A stretch of DNA of 64,000 bases from Rhizobium sp. NXC24 (lineage in GTDB: Bacteria > Pseudomonadota > Alphaproteobacteria > Rhizobiales > Rhizobiaceae): contig NZ_CP024311.1 in the NCBI RefSeq assembly GCF_002944315.1, forward strand, positions 472,501 through 536,500, given 5' to 3'. Each line of letters opens with the position of its first letter. Positions within the stretch are counted from its first letter, which is position 1. Both the position numbers and the translations under genes were made by a program. Shown here piece by piece: positions 48,199 through 57,268 of this stretch. The notes beneath the pieces were generated by a model. That model made no database searches and was not told the origin of the DNA. It saw only the letters and a list, made by a program, of their open reading frames with translations.

Positions 48199-49155
48199 TT
48201 ACTTCAGAACGATGCGCAGCGGCGCGGTCAGCTTCTTGAAGCCGGAGCGCAGCATGTCGTGCTTGGTCTTAGGGTTCTTGTCGGAAAACATTCCGATGAT
48301 CGAGGTCTTCAATTTGTCGCGCCATTGGGACTTGCCGGGCGATGTCGGCTTCAGGCCGCAGCGCCGTAGGAGATAGTTCATCTGGTAGACGGCCGCTTGC
48401 CTGTCGCAATCGCGCACGCAGAAATGAATGCCGAGAGCGATCGAATAGATATCACCGTTCTTGAAAGCATGCGGCGCTTTCGAGGGGTGGTGGACGCCGG
48501 TGCCCTGGTTCAAGGCATAGACCGTCGCCTTGCTTTGTTTCTCGATGGTATATTTGGCGGCGTTGAGATCGCCGATGTAGTATTTTTCGATTTCGTTGTC
48601 GGGCAAGACGGAACGGTCGTTTGCGTCCCATATGTTGGCGGTTCGGTTGCCGTGAATCTGGAACAGAAACGTTGCTTCATGGTCGATGTGATAGGGTGTT
48701 ACAGCCTCAGGCGAGGCCAGGAAGATGTAGGCGTCTTCCCAGGTGACTTCCTCCCGCGAGCAACCCGTGTCGGCGAGGATTTCCGTCATGAGCTGATCAA
48801 GCAACGCCCGATATTCGGGATCGCGCTGAACGCTGTAGAGCAGCACCCACGAACCTGATTCCGCCAGATTCGAGATCGCTTCGTTGACGCTCTCCACTTT
48901 GTCGTGCAGCGGCACGGCCCAGCCGGCATCCACCGGTGCTCCGCCCGCCTGCCAGCGCACACTTCTCGTGCTCGTATCGGCAAGCAACGATTTCGCAAGT
49001 TCAGCAAGGCGCGGAAGCGAGAACAACCGATGACCGACCAAGTTGTGGCTGAATTGAAATGACCTTTTATTGAAATCATCTCTGAAAGCGTTCGGTTTCA
49101 CCTCGATATTGCGGGTATCGAGGGAAGCGGGCTTCGTCACGACGGCTGTAGGCAT
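48199..49155 (-). CDS. JmjC/cupin-like Fe(II)/2-oxoglutarate-dependent oxygenase-like protein
   Basis: 318 residues from ATG 49155, with AAGGA 9 nt upstream; the longer frame is rejected. The core carries a HxD pair in YHIDHEATFLFQIHG near 173-187, then ANIWDAND, and a distal His in GVHHPSKAPHAFKNG near 246, the pattern of a double-stranded beta-helix iron site. The last 60 residues are basic. The cupin-like domain family includes protein hydroxylases, but the substrate here is unknown. It stands alone between a methyltransferase and a low-complexity protein. Confidence 0.6.
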   Translation of the reverse strand: MPTAVVTKPASLDTRNIEVKPNAFRDDFNKRSFQFSHNLVGHRLFSLPRLAELAKSLLADTSTRSVRWQAGGAPVDAGWAVPLHDKVESVNEAISNLAESGSWVLLYSVQRDPEYRALLDQLMTEILADTGCSREEVTWEDAYIFLASPEAVTPYHIDHEATFLFQIHGNRTANIWDANDRSVLPDNEIEKYYIGDLNAAKYTIEKQSKATVYALNQGTGVHHPSKAPHAFKNGDIYSIALGIHFCVRDCDRQAAVYQMNYLLRRCGLKPTSPGKSQWRDKLKTSIIGMFSDKNPKTKHDMLRSGFKKLTAPLRIVLK

Positions 49156-49478
49156 GATCGGAATCCTTCGGGATGACAGAGGTCTCGGAAATCTCACAAA
49201 ACTGTGATTGTCCTTCACATTTTTGTCATCTAGTCCAATAGGCGACGGATATCCTTCGATTGGATCACCTCATTCCCAATCGGGTGTAGGCCATGCGCTG
49301 ACACAATCATTTCGATTTTTCTAAAGAATATCAGGCGGATGATCGGGGAGGGGAATAGTTCTGTGGCGTGGCTAAGGTAGGCTTGTCCTTACCCGGTCCT
49401 CGGTGCCCCCGCCGCTGATGGCCGGCGGCATGGTCACCCCATGCGCCTTGGATCACGCCGCCCCTGCCTCAAGGACGC
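49156..49478. other. intergenic region upstream of the JmjC/cupin-like gene
   Basis: 323 bp. The right part has a GC-rich dyad (GCCGC...GCGGC near 49413-49428) that may end the Ser/Asp-rich gene transcript. The left part should hold the promoter of the oxygenase-like gene, but no clear -35/-10 pair was recognised. No gene was seen. Confidence 0.5.
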
Positions 49479-50156
49479 TTAGGCGCTCGTCTCTTCGGAC
49501 GCGGATACTTCCGAGTTCGACGCACTCGTGTCCGAAGCGGCTGATGCCGACGGCCAGGTGATGTAGTAGTACTGCGATCCGACCTGGCCGAAATAGGCCT
49601 CGTTGCCGGTGGTCTTGTCGACGAAACTGCCGTCGGCGTTCTTCACGAAGGTTGCGTCGGAGCCGCGCTCAAGATGAGCCTTCAGGAAGTCGTTCCAATC
49701 GGTGGTGGGGATCGTGTCGGCAGTCTTGCTGGTCGTGCCCTGCTCGCTATCGGCATCGACATCCCACGCCTGGATCGAAACGCCTTTCGTCGGATCGGAA
49801 ACCGTCAGCGTGCCGTTGTCGAGGGCGTCGAGCATGGCCTGAGCCTGGCCTCCCTTGCCTTCGTTTTTGACGGCGTCCTGCAGGTTTTGTTTCAGAATAT
49901 CCATGAACGAGCTGCTGGTCATGTCCGGATCGGATTGCGTTGCCGCGGAACTGTCGGTTTGATTTGCCGACAGGCCGTTGAGCATGCTTGTAAGCGATGC
50001 CTGTGATTGCGACGGCAGGCTGGAGAGATCGCTGCTGCTACTGCTGTCGTCCAAAAGGGGATCGTCGCTCGAATCCTGCGAAGCGTCTGGTGTCTGCAGC
50101 AATTGCAGCGCCATTTGCGATGAGAGCAAGCGGGTCGTGGTCAATGCGGAGACCAT
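49479..50156 (-). CDS. Ser/Asp-rich protein of unknown function
   Basis: 225 residues from ATG 50156 (AAGGA 7 nt upstream). The first 90 residues are rich in Ser, Asp and Gln, including DDSSSSSDLSSLPSQSQAS; a middle part (about 92-125) is helical (SSFMDILKQNLQDAVKNEGKGGQAQAML); the end is Thr/Ser-rich and acidic (DTSASNSEVSASEETSA). There is no Cys, no Sec signal peptide and no membrane segment. The composition suggests an exported or surface protein, but I do not recognise a family. Confidence 0.65.
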   Translation of the reverse strand: MVSALTTTRLLSSQMALQLLQTPDASQDSSDDPLLDDSSSSSDLSSLPSQSQASLTSMLNGLSANQTDSSAATQSDPDMTSSSFMDILKQNLQDAVKNEGKGGQAQAMLDALDNGTLTVSDPTKGVSIQAWDVDADSEQGTTSKTADTIPTTDWNDFLKAHLERGSDATFVKNADGSFVDKTTGNEAYFGQVGSQYYYITWPSASAASDTSASNSEVSASEETSA

Positions 50157-50305
50157 AGGTCGTTCCTTCCCAATATGGCTGGTTCCGGCGGCCATCGCGC
50201 CGGAAGCTGCCTTTGACGGTCGGTGAACGCACGCCGGACCGGCGGCGCATCAGAGATGCCGCCGACTGTAGGACGAAGGACTTACCCGGGGCTTGTGCGT
50301 CGGTT

Positions 50306-51856
50306 TCAGCGCGGCGGCTGGGCGCCATCGCCGTGATGCGCCTTCAGCGGCAATTCCGGCAGGAACAGCAGCGCAATCAAGGCCAGCGCGACGATGGCGG
50401 TTCCGGTGGCGAAGGTCATGGCGATGGCGTGGCGGTAAAGCGCTATGGCCGCGGTGTGGGCTTCCGGCGATGCGGTGGCGAGCTGCTTGAGGCCGCCTTC
50501 GGTCAGCGACGATAGACCGTCGGACGAGCCCGTCGCCTGCCGCACGCGATAGGCGAGGATCGCACCGGAGCCGGTGACACCAATGAGGCCGCCGAGCGAA
50601 CGGAAGAAGGCAAGCGTTGCCGTGCCGACGCCGCGATGGGCAAGGGGCAGCGCATTCTGCACCGCCACCGTCATGGTCGGCATCACCAGCCCGAGCCCCA
50701 GGCCGAGCGCGAAGATCGGCGGCTCGATGATCGCGAATCCCTTGCTGGTCGCAATGGCCCAAGAGAGCGTGGCGAAGGCCGCCGTCGCAAGGCCGAGGCC
50801 GCAAAGCTGGGCCGGCTTGTAGCGACCGGAACGCTGCAGCAGCACGCGGCCGTTGAGCATGGAGGAGATGACGAAGCCGATCATCAGCGGTCCCGTCAGG
50901 AAGCCGGAATGCGAGGGGGTGACGCCCATCACCAACTGGAAGAACAACGGGAAGAACAGGGTCGCGCCGAGCATGCCCATGAAGGTCAGGGCCAGTACGA
51001 GGCAGGCGATGACAAACAGTCGGTTGCGGAAGAGATCGGGTGGCAGCACCGGCTCCGGCTCATGCCTGATGTGGAGGACGAAGAGAATTCCGAGGATAAG
51101 GGCCGCGGCGCAAAGACCGAGAATTTGCGGCGAATCCCACGGCCATTCATTGCCGCCGAGCGCGAGCGCCAGCAGGAAGCTGGTGGTGCAGGCGGTCAGC
51201 AGCATGGCGCCAAGATAGTCGATGCGGCGGCTGCGGGTTTGATGCCGCCGCTTCAAGGCGCGGCCGATCATGACGAGCGCCACTGCGCCGATCGGCAGGT
51301 TGACGTAGAAGATCCAATGCCAGGAGAGGAGGTCGGTGATGATACCGCCAAGGATCGGGCCGATCACGCTGCAGACGGCGAAGACGGCGGCGATGGAGCC
51401 TTGATTGCGGCCGCGCCTGGCCGGCGGCACGAGGTCGCCGATGATGATTTGTGCCAGGGGCAGCAGCCCGCCGGCGCCAAGGCCCTGAATGGCCCGGAAG
51501 ATGATGAGCTGCAGCAGCGTTTGCGCCATGCCGCTCAACACCGAGCCGAGAAGGAAGATGAGGATTGCCGCGTAGATCATCGGCTTGCGGCCATATTGGT
51601 CGCTGAGCTTGCCGTAGAGCGGCATGGTACTGGTCGAGGCCAGCACATAGGCGCTGACCACCCAGGAGAGATGCGTGACGCCACCGAGATCGCTGACGAT
51701 GCGCGGCAGGGCGGTGGCGACGATGCTCTGATCGATGGCGCCGAGGCCAAGCACGATCATCAGGCCAAGGATGACAGCACGGATTTCACGGCGGTCAGGC
51801 GTATCGCCTTCGGTGGCTGCCGGCCGCGGCGCGACCTGTTGAACGTGTTGGGTCAT
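50306..51856 (-). CDS. MFS drug exporter, EmrB/QacA (DHA2) family
   Basis: 516 residues, matching the 14-helix DHA2 group. Marks are the motif D1-like GAIDQSIVATALPRIVSDLGG, motif A GKLSDQYGRKPM and motif C-like GPILGGIITD. It exports hydrophobic drugs by proton antiport. Its ATG overlaps the stop of the MarR gene by 4 nt, making a MarR-MFS operon under a palindromic operator. No emrA-type adaptor gene is adjacent. Confidence 0.92.
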   Translation of the reverse strand: MTQHVQQVAPRPAATEGDTPDRREIRAVILGLMIVLGLGAIDQSIVATALPRIVSDLGGVTHLSWVVSAYVLASTSTMPLYGKLSDQYGRKPMIYAAILIFLLGSVLSGMAQTLLQLIIFRAIQGLGAGGLLPLAQIIIGDLVPPARRGRNQGSIAAVFAVCSVIGPILGGIITDLLSWHWIFYVNLPIGAVALVMIGRALKRRHQTRSRRIDYLGAMLLTACTTSFLLALALGGNEWPWDSPQILGLCAAALILGILFVLHIRHEPEPVLPPDLFRNRLFVIACLVLALTFMGMLGATLFFPLFFQLVMGVTPSHSGFLTGPLMIGFVISSMLNGRVLLQRSGRYKPAQLCGLGLATAAFATLSWAIATSKGFAIIEPPIFALGLGLGLVMPTMTVAVQNALPLAHRGVGTATLAFFRSLGGLIGVTGSGAILAYRVRQATGSSDGLSSLTEGGLKQLATASPEAHTAAIALYRHAIAMTFATGTAIVALALIALLFLPELPLKAHHGDGAQPPR

Positions 51857-52302
51857 TGTCCGATGTCTCCGAGCGGGCCGATGGCGGCACGGATGGCAGC
51901 GCGCGCCTCAGGTGATAATTTGGCAAGTTCGAAGGCGAGCCAATCGGTCCGCCGCTGCTTTATGCCTTGAATCAGCGCCCGCCCTTTGTCCGTGGCGATT
52001 AGACCGCTGCGCCGCCGGTCTTCCGGATCGGGCGCGGAGCGGGTGACGAGGCCCTCACGTTCCATTGCCTTGATATGTCCCGATATCGTCGGCCCGCGCA
52101 GCTTCTCCAGCCGCGCCAGCTCCGCGACGCCAATGCCCGGCTGCTGGAGGATGGCGACGAGAAGAAGCGCCTGCAGCGGCGAGATGCCGGGCTCGTCGTT
52201 TTCGCGTCGTAATTGTCGATAAAGGCGATGAAGGGCAGGCCGCAGCGCTTCGGCAAGCGCCATTGCCTCTTCAAGTTCCTGAAGATGTCCGCTGTCGCGC
52301 AT
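51853..52302 (-). CDS. MarR-family repressor of the MFS operon
   Basis: 149 residues. The winged helix is at about 45-115 (GVAELARLEKLRGPTISGHIKAMEREGLVTRSAPDPEDRRRSGLIA). It is the first gene of a two-gene operon with the exporter, and a perfect 9-bp-arm palindrome lies between the promoter and its start. Autorepression relieved by the exporter's substrate is inferred. Confidence 0.92.
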   Translation of the reverse strand: MRDSGHLQELEEAMALAEALRPALHRLYRQLRRENDEPGISPLQALLLVAILQQPGIGVAELARLEKLRGPTISGHIKAMEREGLVTRSAPDPEDRRRSGLIATDKGRALIQGIKQRRTDWLAFELAKLSPEARAAIRAAIGPLGDIGQ

Positions 52303-52315
52303 GACGATCCAAAAG

Positions 52316-52336
52316 ATAGATAGGCTTCCTATCTAT
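52316..52336 (-). promoter_or_regulatory. operator of the MarR-MFS operon
   Basis: ATAGATAGG, CTT, CCTATCTAT: a perfect 21-bp palindrome 14 nt before the MarR start. Confidence 0.85.
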
Positions 52337-52362
52337 ATACATAACCCACGCTTTCTACTTGC
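52334..52362 (-). promoter_or_regulatory. promoter of the MarR-MFS operon
   Basis: On the minus strand TTGCGC, 17 nt, TATGTA. The -10 box abuts the palindromic operator, so bound MarR would block initiation. Confidence 0.55.
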
Positions 52363-52596
52363 GCAAGCGGTCGAGTCCTTTCGAGCTTTTTCACTTCTTA
52401 AAGGCGCCGCCAGATAAATTTGCACTAAACGCAAAAATACAATAATTAAAAAAATGCATTGCCCTGGGATCGCAATTGTGGTTTGCGTATCGGCAATATT
52501 GGCCGCGCAATTGCTGGCTGTGCCTTCGAATTGCCACTCTGCTCGGACCTGAATCGCGGCATATTCGATTTCTTTGCTTTAGATTGGATTCCTGGG

Positions 52597-53289
52597 ATGA
52601 CGACAAAGACGACATGCGCTGATTTCGTGCAGTTCTTCCGGTCCTGGGTAAGCGATCCCATGCGCGTCGCAGCGATTGCGCCGTCCGGCGAGCGGTTGGC
52701 CCGGCTGATGACGCAGGAGATCGAACCGCTCGACGGACCGATCCTCGAGCTCGGCCCCGGCACCGGCGTCTTCACGCGCGCGCTGCTCGCCCGCGGCCTT
52801 TCCGAGAGTGACTTGACGCTGATTGAGTTTGGCGAAGAATTTGCCGCTCGATTGCGCGGCCGCTTTCCCGAGACGCGCGTGGTGCAAATGGATGCGGCGC
52901 AGCTTGACCAATGCGGCCTGTTTGCCGACGCGCCCTTCGGCGCCGTCATCAGCGGCCTGCCGTTGCTCTCCATGTCCCCCGACAAGATCGCCGCAATCGT
53001 CGGCGGCGCCTTTGCCACTATGAGGTCCGGCGGCGCTTTCTATCAATTCACCTACGGCCCGCGTTGCCCGGTGTCGCGGTCGATCCTCGATCGTCTCGGC
53101 CTGAAAGCGGTGCGCATCGGCAGCACGGTGCGTAACATTCCGCCAGCGGGCGTCTACCGGATTTCACGTAGAAAACCGTTGGAGATCTCGATCGACCGCT
53201 CCAAATGTCAGAGCGGTAATGCCGGGCTCGCAGCCTATGCTGCCGAAACCGGCGCGGCCGATCTGGGACGGCCGGAAGCGGGTGCATAG
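52597..53289 (+). CDS. SAM-dependent methyltransferase, phospholipid N-methyltransferase (PmtA)-like
   Basis: 230 residues from ATG 52597 (MTTKTTCADFVQFFRSW); the upstream in-frame stretch is AT-rich and not coding. The series FFRSWVSDPMRVAAIAPSGERLARLM followed by ILELGPGTGVFTRALL is the Sinorhizobium-type PmtA/rRNA-dimethylase-like pattern; PmtA methylates phosphatidylethanolamine to phosphatidylcholine. A 30-residue extra C-terminus is present. Several paralogues exist in rhizobia, so the true substrate is uncertain. Confidence 0.72.
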   Translation: MTTKTTCADFVQFFRSWVSDPMRVAAIAPSGERLARLMTQEIEPLDGPILELGPGTGVFTRALLARGLSESDLTLIEFGEEFAARLRGRFPETRVVQMDAAQLDQCGLFADAPFGAVISGLPLLSMSPDKIAAIVGGAFATMRSGGAFYQFTYGPRCPVSRSILDRLGLKAVRIGSTVRNIPPAGVYRISRRKPLEISIDRSKCQSGNAGLAAYAAETGAADLGRPEAGA

Positions 53290-53300
53290 CGGGGTAGTTC

Positions 53301-53954
53301 ATGGCGGACGCGAACGGGATCGACGGCGAAGTGAAGGAAGGCCGGCGCGAACGCAAGCGCCGCCAGACGCGCGAGCGCATCGAAGCGGCGGCGTTGTCGC
53401 TGTTCCTCCAGCGCGGCTTCGACGGCACGACGATCGAGGACATCACAGAGGCGGCCGATGTCTCCAAGCGCAGCTTCTTCGATTATTTCCCGAGCAAGGA
53501 AGAGGTGGTCTTCGCCTGGCAAGACAGCTTCTCGGATGAACTGGCCGATGCCATCGCCGCACAGCCTAAGAACGCGTCGATCGTCGAGGTCATTGAAGGC
53601 GCTTTAACCTCGGCAGTGCTTGCCGCCTCGTCGGATCAGCAGAACTTCGCCATAGCCGCCTTGATCCGCGAGACGCCGGCGCTTTGTGCCCGCGACCAGT
53701 TGAAATATGCCAAGCTTGAACAAAAGCTGACGGATGCGCTTTGTGCCCGCTTCGGCGGCGGCGATGAGGAGCAGTTCCGTCTGCGCCTGCTGTCGGCGAT
53801 CGTGGTCAGCACGTTGCGCGTCGGCGGGGAGCGCTGGAATGAGCGGCCGCAGGAGCTGTCACTGCAGGATTACGCCCATCGCGTGTTCGAAGAGCTCTGG
53901 ACCGCGCTTGCCGAGTTCGGCACGCTGTTGCGGCAACGCAATCCCGATCGCTGA
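53301..53954 (+). CDS. TetR-family regulator
   Basis: 217 residues. The N-terminal HTH covers about 15-65 (RQTRERIEAAALSLFLQRGFDGTTIEDITEAADVSKRSFFDYFPSKEEVV), the standard TetR form with FFDYFPSKEE. The C-terminal ligand domain has no readable ligand. It begins 11 nt after the methyltransferase gene and may be co-transcribed with it. Confidence 0.93.
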   Translation: MADANGIDGEVKEGRRERKRRQTRERIEAAALSLFLQRGFDGTTIEDITEAADVSKRSFFDYFPSKEEVVFAWQDSFSDELADAIAAQPKNASIVEVIEGALTSAVLAASSDQQNFAIAALIRETPALCARDQLKYAKLEQKLTDALCARFGGGDEEQFRLRLLSAIVVSTLRVGGERWNERPQELSLQDYAHRVFEELWTALAEFGTLLRQRNPDR

Positions 53955-53956
53955 TT

Positions 53957-54886
53957 TCAGGTCAGAGCGCCCGCCGTCTGCGGCGGTTCGACCTGCCGCC
54001 GTTGACGCAGGAAGTCGATGAGCGCCCTGAGCTTTGCCGGTACGCGGCGGCGGTCGGCGTAGTATAGCGTCAAGCCGGCAAGCGCCGGGCTCCAATCGGA
54101 CAAGATGCGCACCAGCCGCCCGTCGTCCAGAAAGCGGTCGATATAGCCGTTGATCATATAAGCGATGCCGATACCGTCCAATGCTGCCTGCGTCAGCGCG
54201 GCGGAATCGTTGAGGATCAGCCGGCCGTTGACCGCAAGTTCGATCTTCTCGCCATTCTTCTCGAATTCCCAGCGCTCGACCTGCCCGCTGGAGGAATGGC
54301 GAAAGCCGATGCAATTGTGGTTGAGCAGATCGTGCGGATGTTTCGGAATTCCGTATCGTCCGAGATAGCTGGGCGCGGCAATGATATGGGCTGATATCGC
54401 CGGCCCGATCTTCACGGCTACCATGTCGCGCTGCACCAGATCGCCGAAGCGGATGCCGGCGTCGAAGCCCTGGCCGACTATATCGACCAAGGAACCCTCG
54501 ATGCGCACCTCCAGCTCGATTTCCGGATAGGCATCGAGGAAATCCCTTAGGATCGGTTGAAGCGCGATCATATAGCCGGCGCGCGCCATATTGATGCGCA
54601 GCAGTCCGGCGGGCCTGTCGACCGAGTCGCCAAGTTCCTGGGCGGCCGCCGTCAGATCGTGCACGGCGGGGACGACGCGTTCGAGATAGCGCTGGCCTGC
54701 CTCGGTCAGGCTAACGCTGCGGGTGGTGCGATTGAAAAGTGCAAGCCGCATTCGGCCTTCCAGTTTGCTGATCGACTGGCTGACCGCCGAGGGCGACACG
54801 CCGAGCCGCACGGCGGCTGCCGAAAAGCTCTTTTCCTCCGCGACGATGACGAAGGTCACCAGCCCGTCCAACACGTCCTGACGCAT
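53957..54886 (-). CDS. LysR-family regulator (CrgA-like)
   Basis: 309 residues from ATG 54886; 21 upstream in-frame codons are less likely. The HTH is at about 5-60 (LVTFVIVAEEKSFSAAAVRLGVSPSAVSQSISKLEGRM), then RTTRSVSLTEAGQRYLE and the PBP2_CrgA-type domain with GFDAGIRFGD. It is divergent from an SDR/aldo-keto reductase pair and probably regulates it. Confidence 0.92.
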   Translation of the reverse strand: MRQDVLDGLVTFVIVAEEKSFSAAAVRLGVSPSAVSQSISKLEGRMRLALFNRTTRSVSLTEAGQRYLERVVPAVHDLTAAAQELGDSVDRPAGLLRINMARAGYMIALQPILRDFLDAYPEIELEVRIEGSLVDIVGQGFDAGIRFGDLVQRDMVAVKIGPAISAHIIAAPSYLGRYGIPKHPHDLLNHNCIGFRHSSSGQVERWEFEKNGEKIELAVNGRLILNDSAALTQAALDGIGIAYMINGYIDRFLDDGRLVRILSDWSPALAGLTLYYADRRRVPAKLRALIDFLRQRRQVEPPQTAGALT

Positions 54887-54957
54887 ATGCGCTCTCCGAA
54901 CGACGCCTCGTTTTCCTCCGAGATTAATCAGTTTTTCTAAAAGGGTCATCTTGGATT

Positions 54958-54981
54958 GATGAGATTATCGAAAATGTCATC
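54958..54981. promoter_or_regulatory. candidate LysR operator
   Basis: GATGA, 14 nt, TCATC, in the spacer between the divergent LysR and SDR genes, 40 nt before the SDR start. Confidence 0.35.
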
Positions 54982-55020
54982 TCGGCCTATCTTGATCGCA
55001 CTCAGCACGGAGATATCGCC

Positions 55021-55869
55021 ATGTCCGATACAAAGTCCGATACCCAAATACTTTTCATCACCGGCGTTTCCTCCGGTTTCGGCCGGGCGCTGGCCGAAGC
55101 CGCCCTTGCCGCCGGCCATAAGGTCGTCGGCACGCTGCGCAAGGAAGCCGACCGCGCGGCATTCGAAGCGCTGAAGCCGGGCTTCGCCTTCGGCAAACTG
55201 CTCGACGTCACCGACACCGCCGCCATTGCGCCCGTCATCGCTGAGGTCGAGAAGGAGATCGGCGCAATCGACGTTCTCGTCAACAATGCCGGCTATGGGC
55301 ATGAGGGTCTGGTCGAGGAATCGACGATCGATGAGCTGCGCCGTCAGTTCGAGGTCAACGTCTTCGGTCCTGTCGCCGTCATCCAGGCGGTGCTGCCCTA
55401 TATGCGCAAGCGCCGGGCCGGCCGTATCCTTAACATCACCTCGATGGGCGGCCTCATCACGCTACCCGGCATTTCCTTCTATCATGGCAGCAAATTCGCT
55501 TTGGAAGGAATTTCCGAAAGCCTCGGCAAAGAGGTCAAGAGTTTCGGCATCCATGTAACTGCCATCGAGCCGGGCGGCTTCCGCACCGATTGGGCCGGCC
55601 GCTCGATGGTGCGTGCCGAGCGCTCGATCCCCGATTACGACGAAATCTTCGAACCGCTGCGCCAGCGCCGCCTCGAACGCAGCGGCAAGCAGCCCGGTGA
55701 CCCGAAGAAGGCGGCACAAGTTATGCTGCAGCTCATTGCATCGGAAAACCCACCGACCCATCTTCTGTTAGGTCGCGACGCCATCAGTCTCGTTCGCGAA
55801 AAGCTCGGCCTGCTCAAGACCGAGTTCGACGCCTGGGAACAGGTCTCGGCTTCCACGGATTTCGAATAA
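55021..55869 (+). CDS. short-chain dehydrogenase/reductase
   Basis: 282 residues, classical SDR. The cofactor site is [14 protein letters not shown] near 14, [11 protein letters not shown] near 88, catalytic Ser in ITSMGG and Tyr-Lys in YHGSK near 159-163. An NADP preference is suggested by the basic residue after strand 2 (LRKEAD). The substrate is unknown; it is paired with an aldo-keto reductase 28 nt downstream. Confidence 0.92.
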   Translation: MSDTKSDTQILFITGVSSGFGRALAEAALAAGHKVVGTLRKEADRAAFEALKPGFAFGKLLDVTDTAAIAPVIAEVEKEIGAIDVLVNNAGYGHEGLVEESTIDELRRQFEVNVFGPVAVIQAVLPYMRKRRAGRILNITSMGGLITLPGISFYHGSKFALEGISESLGKEVKSFGIHVTAIEPGGFRTDWAGRSMVRAERSIPDYDEIFEPLRQRRLERSGKQPGDPKKAAQVMLQLIASENPPTHLLLGRDAISLVREKLGLLKTEFDAWEQVSASTDFE

Positions 55870-55897
55870 CGTCAACCAGACTATAGGGACGAAAATC

Positions 55898-56779
55898 ATG
55901 ACAGATTTAAACGCAGCCAAGTCCGGTCAATTCAAGATCGGCGGCGACCTCACCGTCAATCGTCTCGGTTTCGGCGCTATGCGCATCACCGGTTCCGGCA
56001 TATGGGGCGAGCCGGCGGACCACGATGAATCCATACGCACCCTGAAGCGCCTACCGGAACTCGGCATAGACTTCATCGATACGGCTGATTCCTATGGCCC
56101 TGACGTCTCCGAACGTCTGATCAAGGAAGCCCTCCACCCCTATGGCGACAAGGTAGTCATCGCCACCAAGGGAGGTCTGACCCGCACCGGCCCCGACGTG
56201 TGGATTCCTCTGGGCCGCCCGGAATATCTGATTCAGCAGGCGCATAAGAGCCTGCGCAATCTCGGTGTCGAACAGATTGATCTCTGGCAGCTTCACCGCA
56301 TCGACCCCAAGGTGCCCGCCGCCGAACAGTTCGACGCCGTCAAGTCGCTGCTCGATGCCAAGATCATCCGTCATGCGGGCCTCAGCGAAGTGTCGGTCGC
56401 CGACATCGAAGCCGCTTCGAAGCGTTTCAAGGTGGCGACGGTCCAGAACCGCTACAATCTCGTCGACCGCACCAGCGAAGACGTGCTCGATTATTGCACA
56501 AGGCACAATATCGGCTTCATCCCCTGGTTCCCGCTTGCCGCTGGCGACCTCGCCAAGGAAGGCTCGCTGCTCGACATCATCGCAAAGAAGCATGGCGCTG
56601 CTCCGAGCCAGATCGCGCTCGCCTGGGTCCTGAAGCGCAGCCCGGTCATGCTGCCTATCCCCGGCACCGGCAAGGTCAAACATCTAGAAGAGAACACGGC
56701 GGCGGTAAATATCACGCTGTCGTATGAAGAGTTTTCGGCGCTGGATGCCGAAGGCAAGAAGGCATTTGCCGCTGCTTGA
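55898..56779 (+). CDS. aldo/keto reductase
   Basis: 293 residues. The TIM-barrel tetrad regions are present: DTADSYG (Asp/Tyr) near 53, VIATKGG (Lys) and LWQLHRID (His) near 131. The C-terminal [16 protein letters not shown] is the usual NADPH-binding end. It reduces aldehydes or ketones; with the SDR upstream it probably serves detoxification of carbonyl compounds under LysR control. Confidence 0.93.
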   Translation: MTDLNAAKSGQFKIGGDLTVNRLGFGAMRITGSGIWGEPADHDESIRTLKRLPELGIDFIDTADSYGPDVSERLIKEALHPYGDKVVIATKGGLTRTGPDVWIPLGRPEYLIQQAHKSLRNLGVEQIDLWQLHRIDPKVPAAEQFDAVKSLLDAKIIRHAGLSEVSVADIEAASKRFKVATVQNRYNLVDRTSEDVLDYCTRHNIGFIPWFPLAAGDLAKEGSLLDIIAKKHGAAPSQIALAWVLKRSPVMLPIPGTGKVKHLEENTAAVNITLSYEEFSALDAEGKKAFAAA

Positions 56780-56799
56780 TGGCTGCCTGGACTGAATGA

Positions 56800-56834
56800 A
56801 AGAGCGGCCGCTGACGAAGCGGCCGCTCTTTTTT
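56800..56834 (+). terminator. intrinsic terminator after the aldo/keto reductase
   Basis: AGAGCGGCCGCT, GACGA loop, AGCGGCCGCTCT followed by TTTTT. Confidence 0.92.
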
Positions 56835-57143
56835 GATCATATCGACCCGACGTAGAAACTCGCCGCTCCATCGCCGCGAATCAGTGACGGATGAGAGCGA
56901 TCGCCCGCGCTATTTCAGCGGCGACGATGCCACCAGATTCGGCAGCGCGTGCCGTAAGATGACGAATCACGACGATGTGAATGTCATGCGTTCCCATTTT
57001 ACGACTGCAAAATAGGCGGAGAAATGCGAAATTGCACATGATATGCGGCATTTCCGGGCCTTCTGGATAAAAGCTTTGCGTTCGGCGCATTGCTGCATTG
57101 CGAAAGCCGGTCTGTTAATGCCTGCCAGACGGTTATATCTACT
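56835..57143. other. intergenic region before the sRNA
   Basis: About 309 bp after the terminator. A 69-codon minus-strand frame (56881-57090) crosses it but has no recognised domain, start signal or typical codon pattern. The right end should hold the sRNA promoter; TTATAT at 57133-57138 is a candidate -10. Confidence 0.45.
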
Positions 57144-57144
57144 A

Positions 57145-57268
57145 CCTCGAAGGCAGCGCACCTCCTCCTCCCAGCGCTCCTTCATCGATTGGCAACACTC
57201 CTCCTCCTCCCAGTTGCCAATCAGGATCAAGAGCCCGATGCATCCTCCTCCCGCATCGGGCTCTTTTT
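57145..57268 (+). ncRNA. trans-acting sRNA with three CCUCCUCCC loops (alpha-r14/MmgR, cuckoo-type)
   Basis: Three consecutive hairpins each expose a C/U-rich anti-Shine-Dalgarno loop containing CCUCCUCCC. Hairpin 1 is AAGG-c-AGCGC / GCGCT-CCTT (57150-57182); hairpin 2 is a perfect 10-bp stem GATTGGCAAC / GTTGCCAATC (57187-57222); hairpin 3 is a 12-bp stem AGAGCCCGATGC / GCATCGGGCTCT ending in TTTTT (57230-57268), an intrinsic terminator. The size (about 124 nt) and motifs match the alphaproteobacterial alpha-r14 and MmgR-type sRNAs. The 5' end is estimated from a -10-like TTATAT. Confidence 0.82.

Noticed and set aside
56881..57090. 69-codon minus-strand frame in the gap before the sRNA
   Set aside because: No ribosome-binding site, no known domain and atypical codon use; kept only as part of the intergenic note.
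57160..57252. Repeated CTCCTCC units looking like a short repeat array or CRISPR
   Set aside because: The units are the loops of three different stems and have no fixed spacer length; an sRNA explains them.
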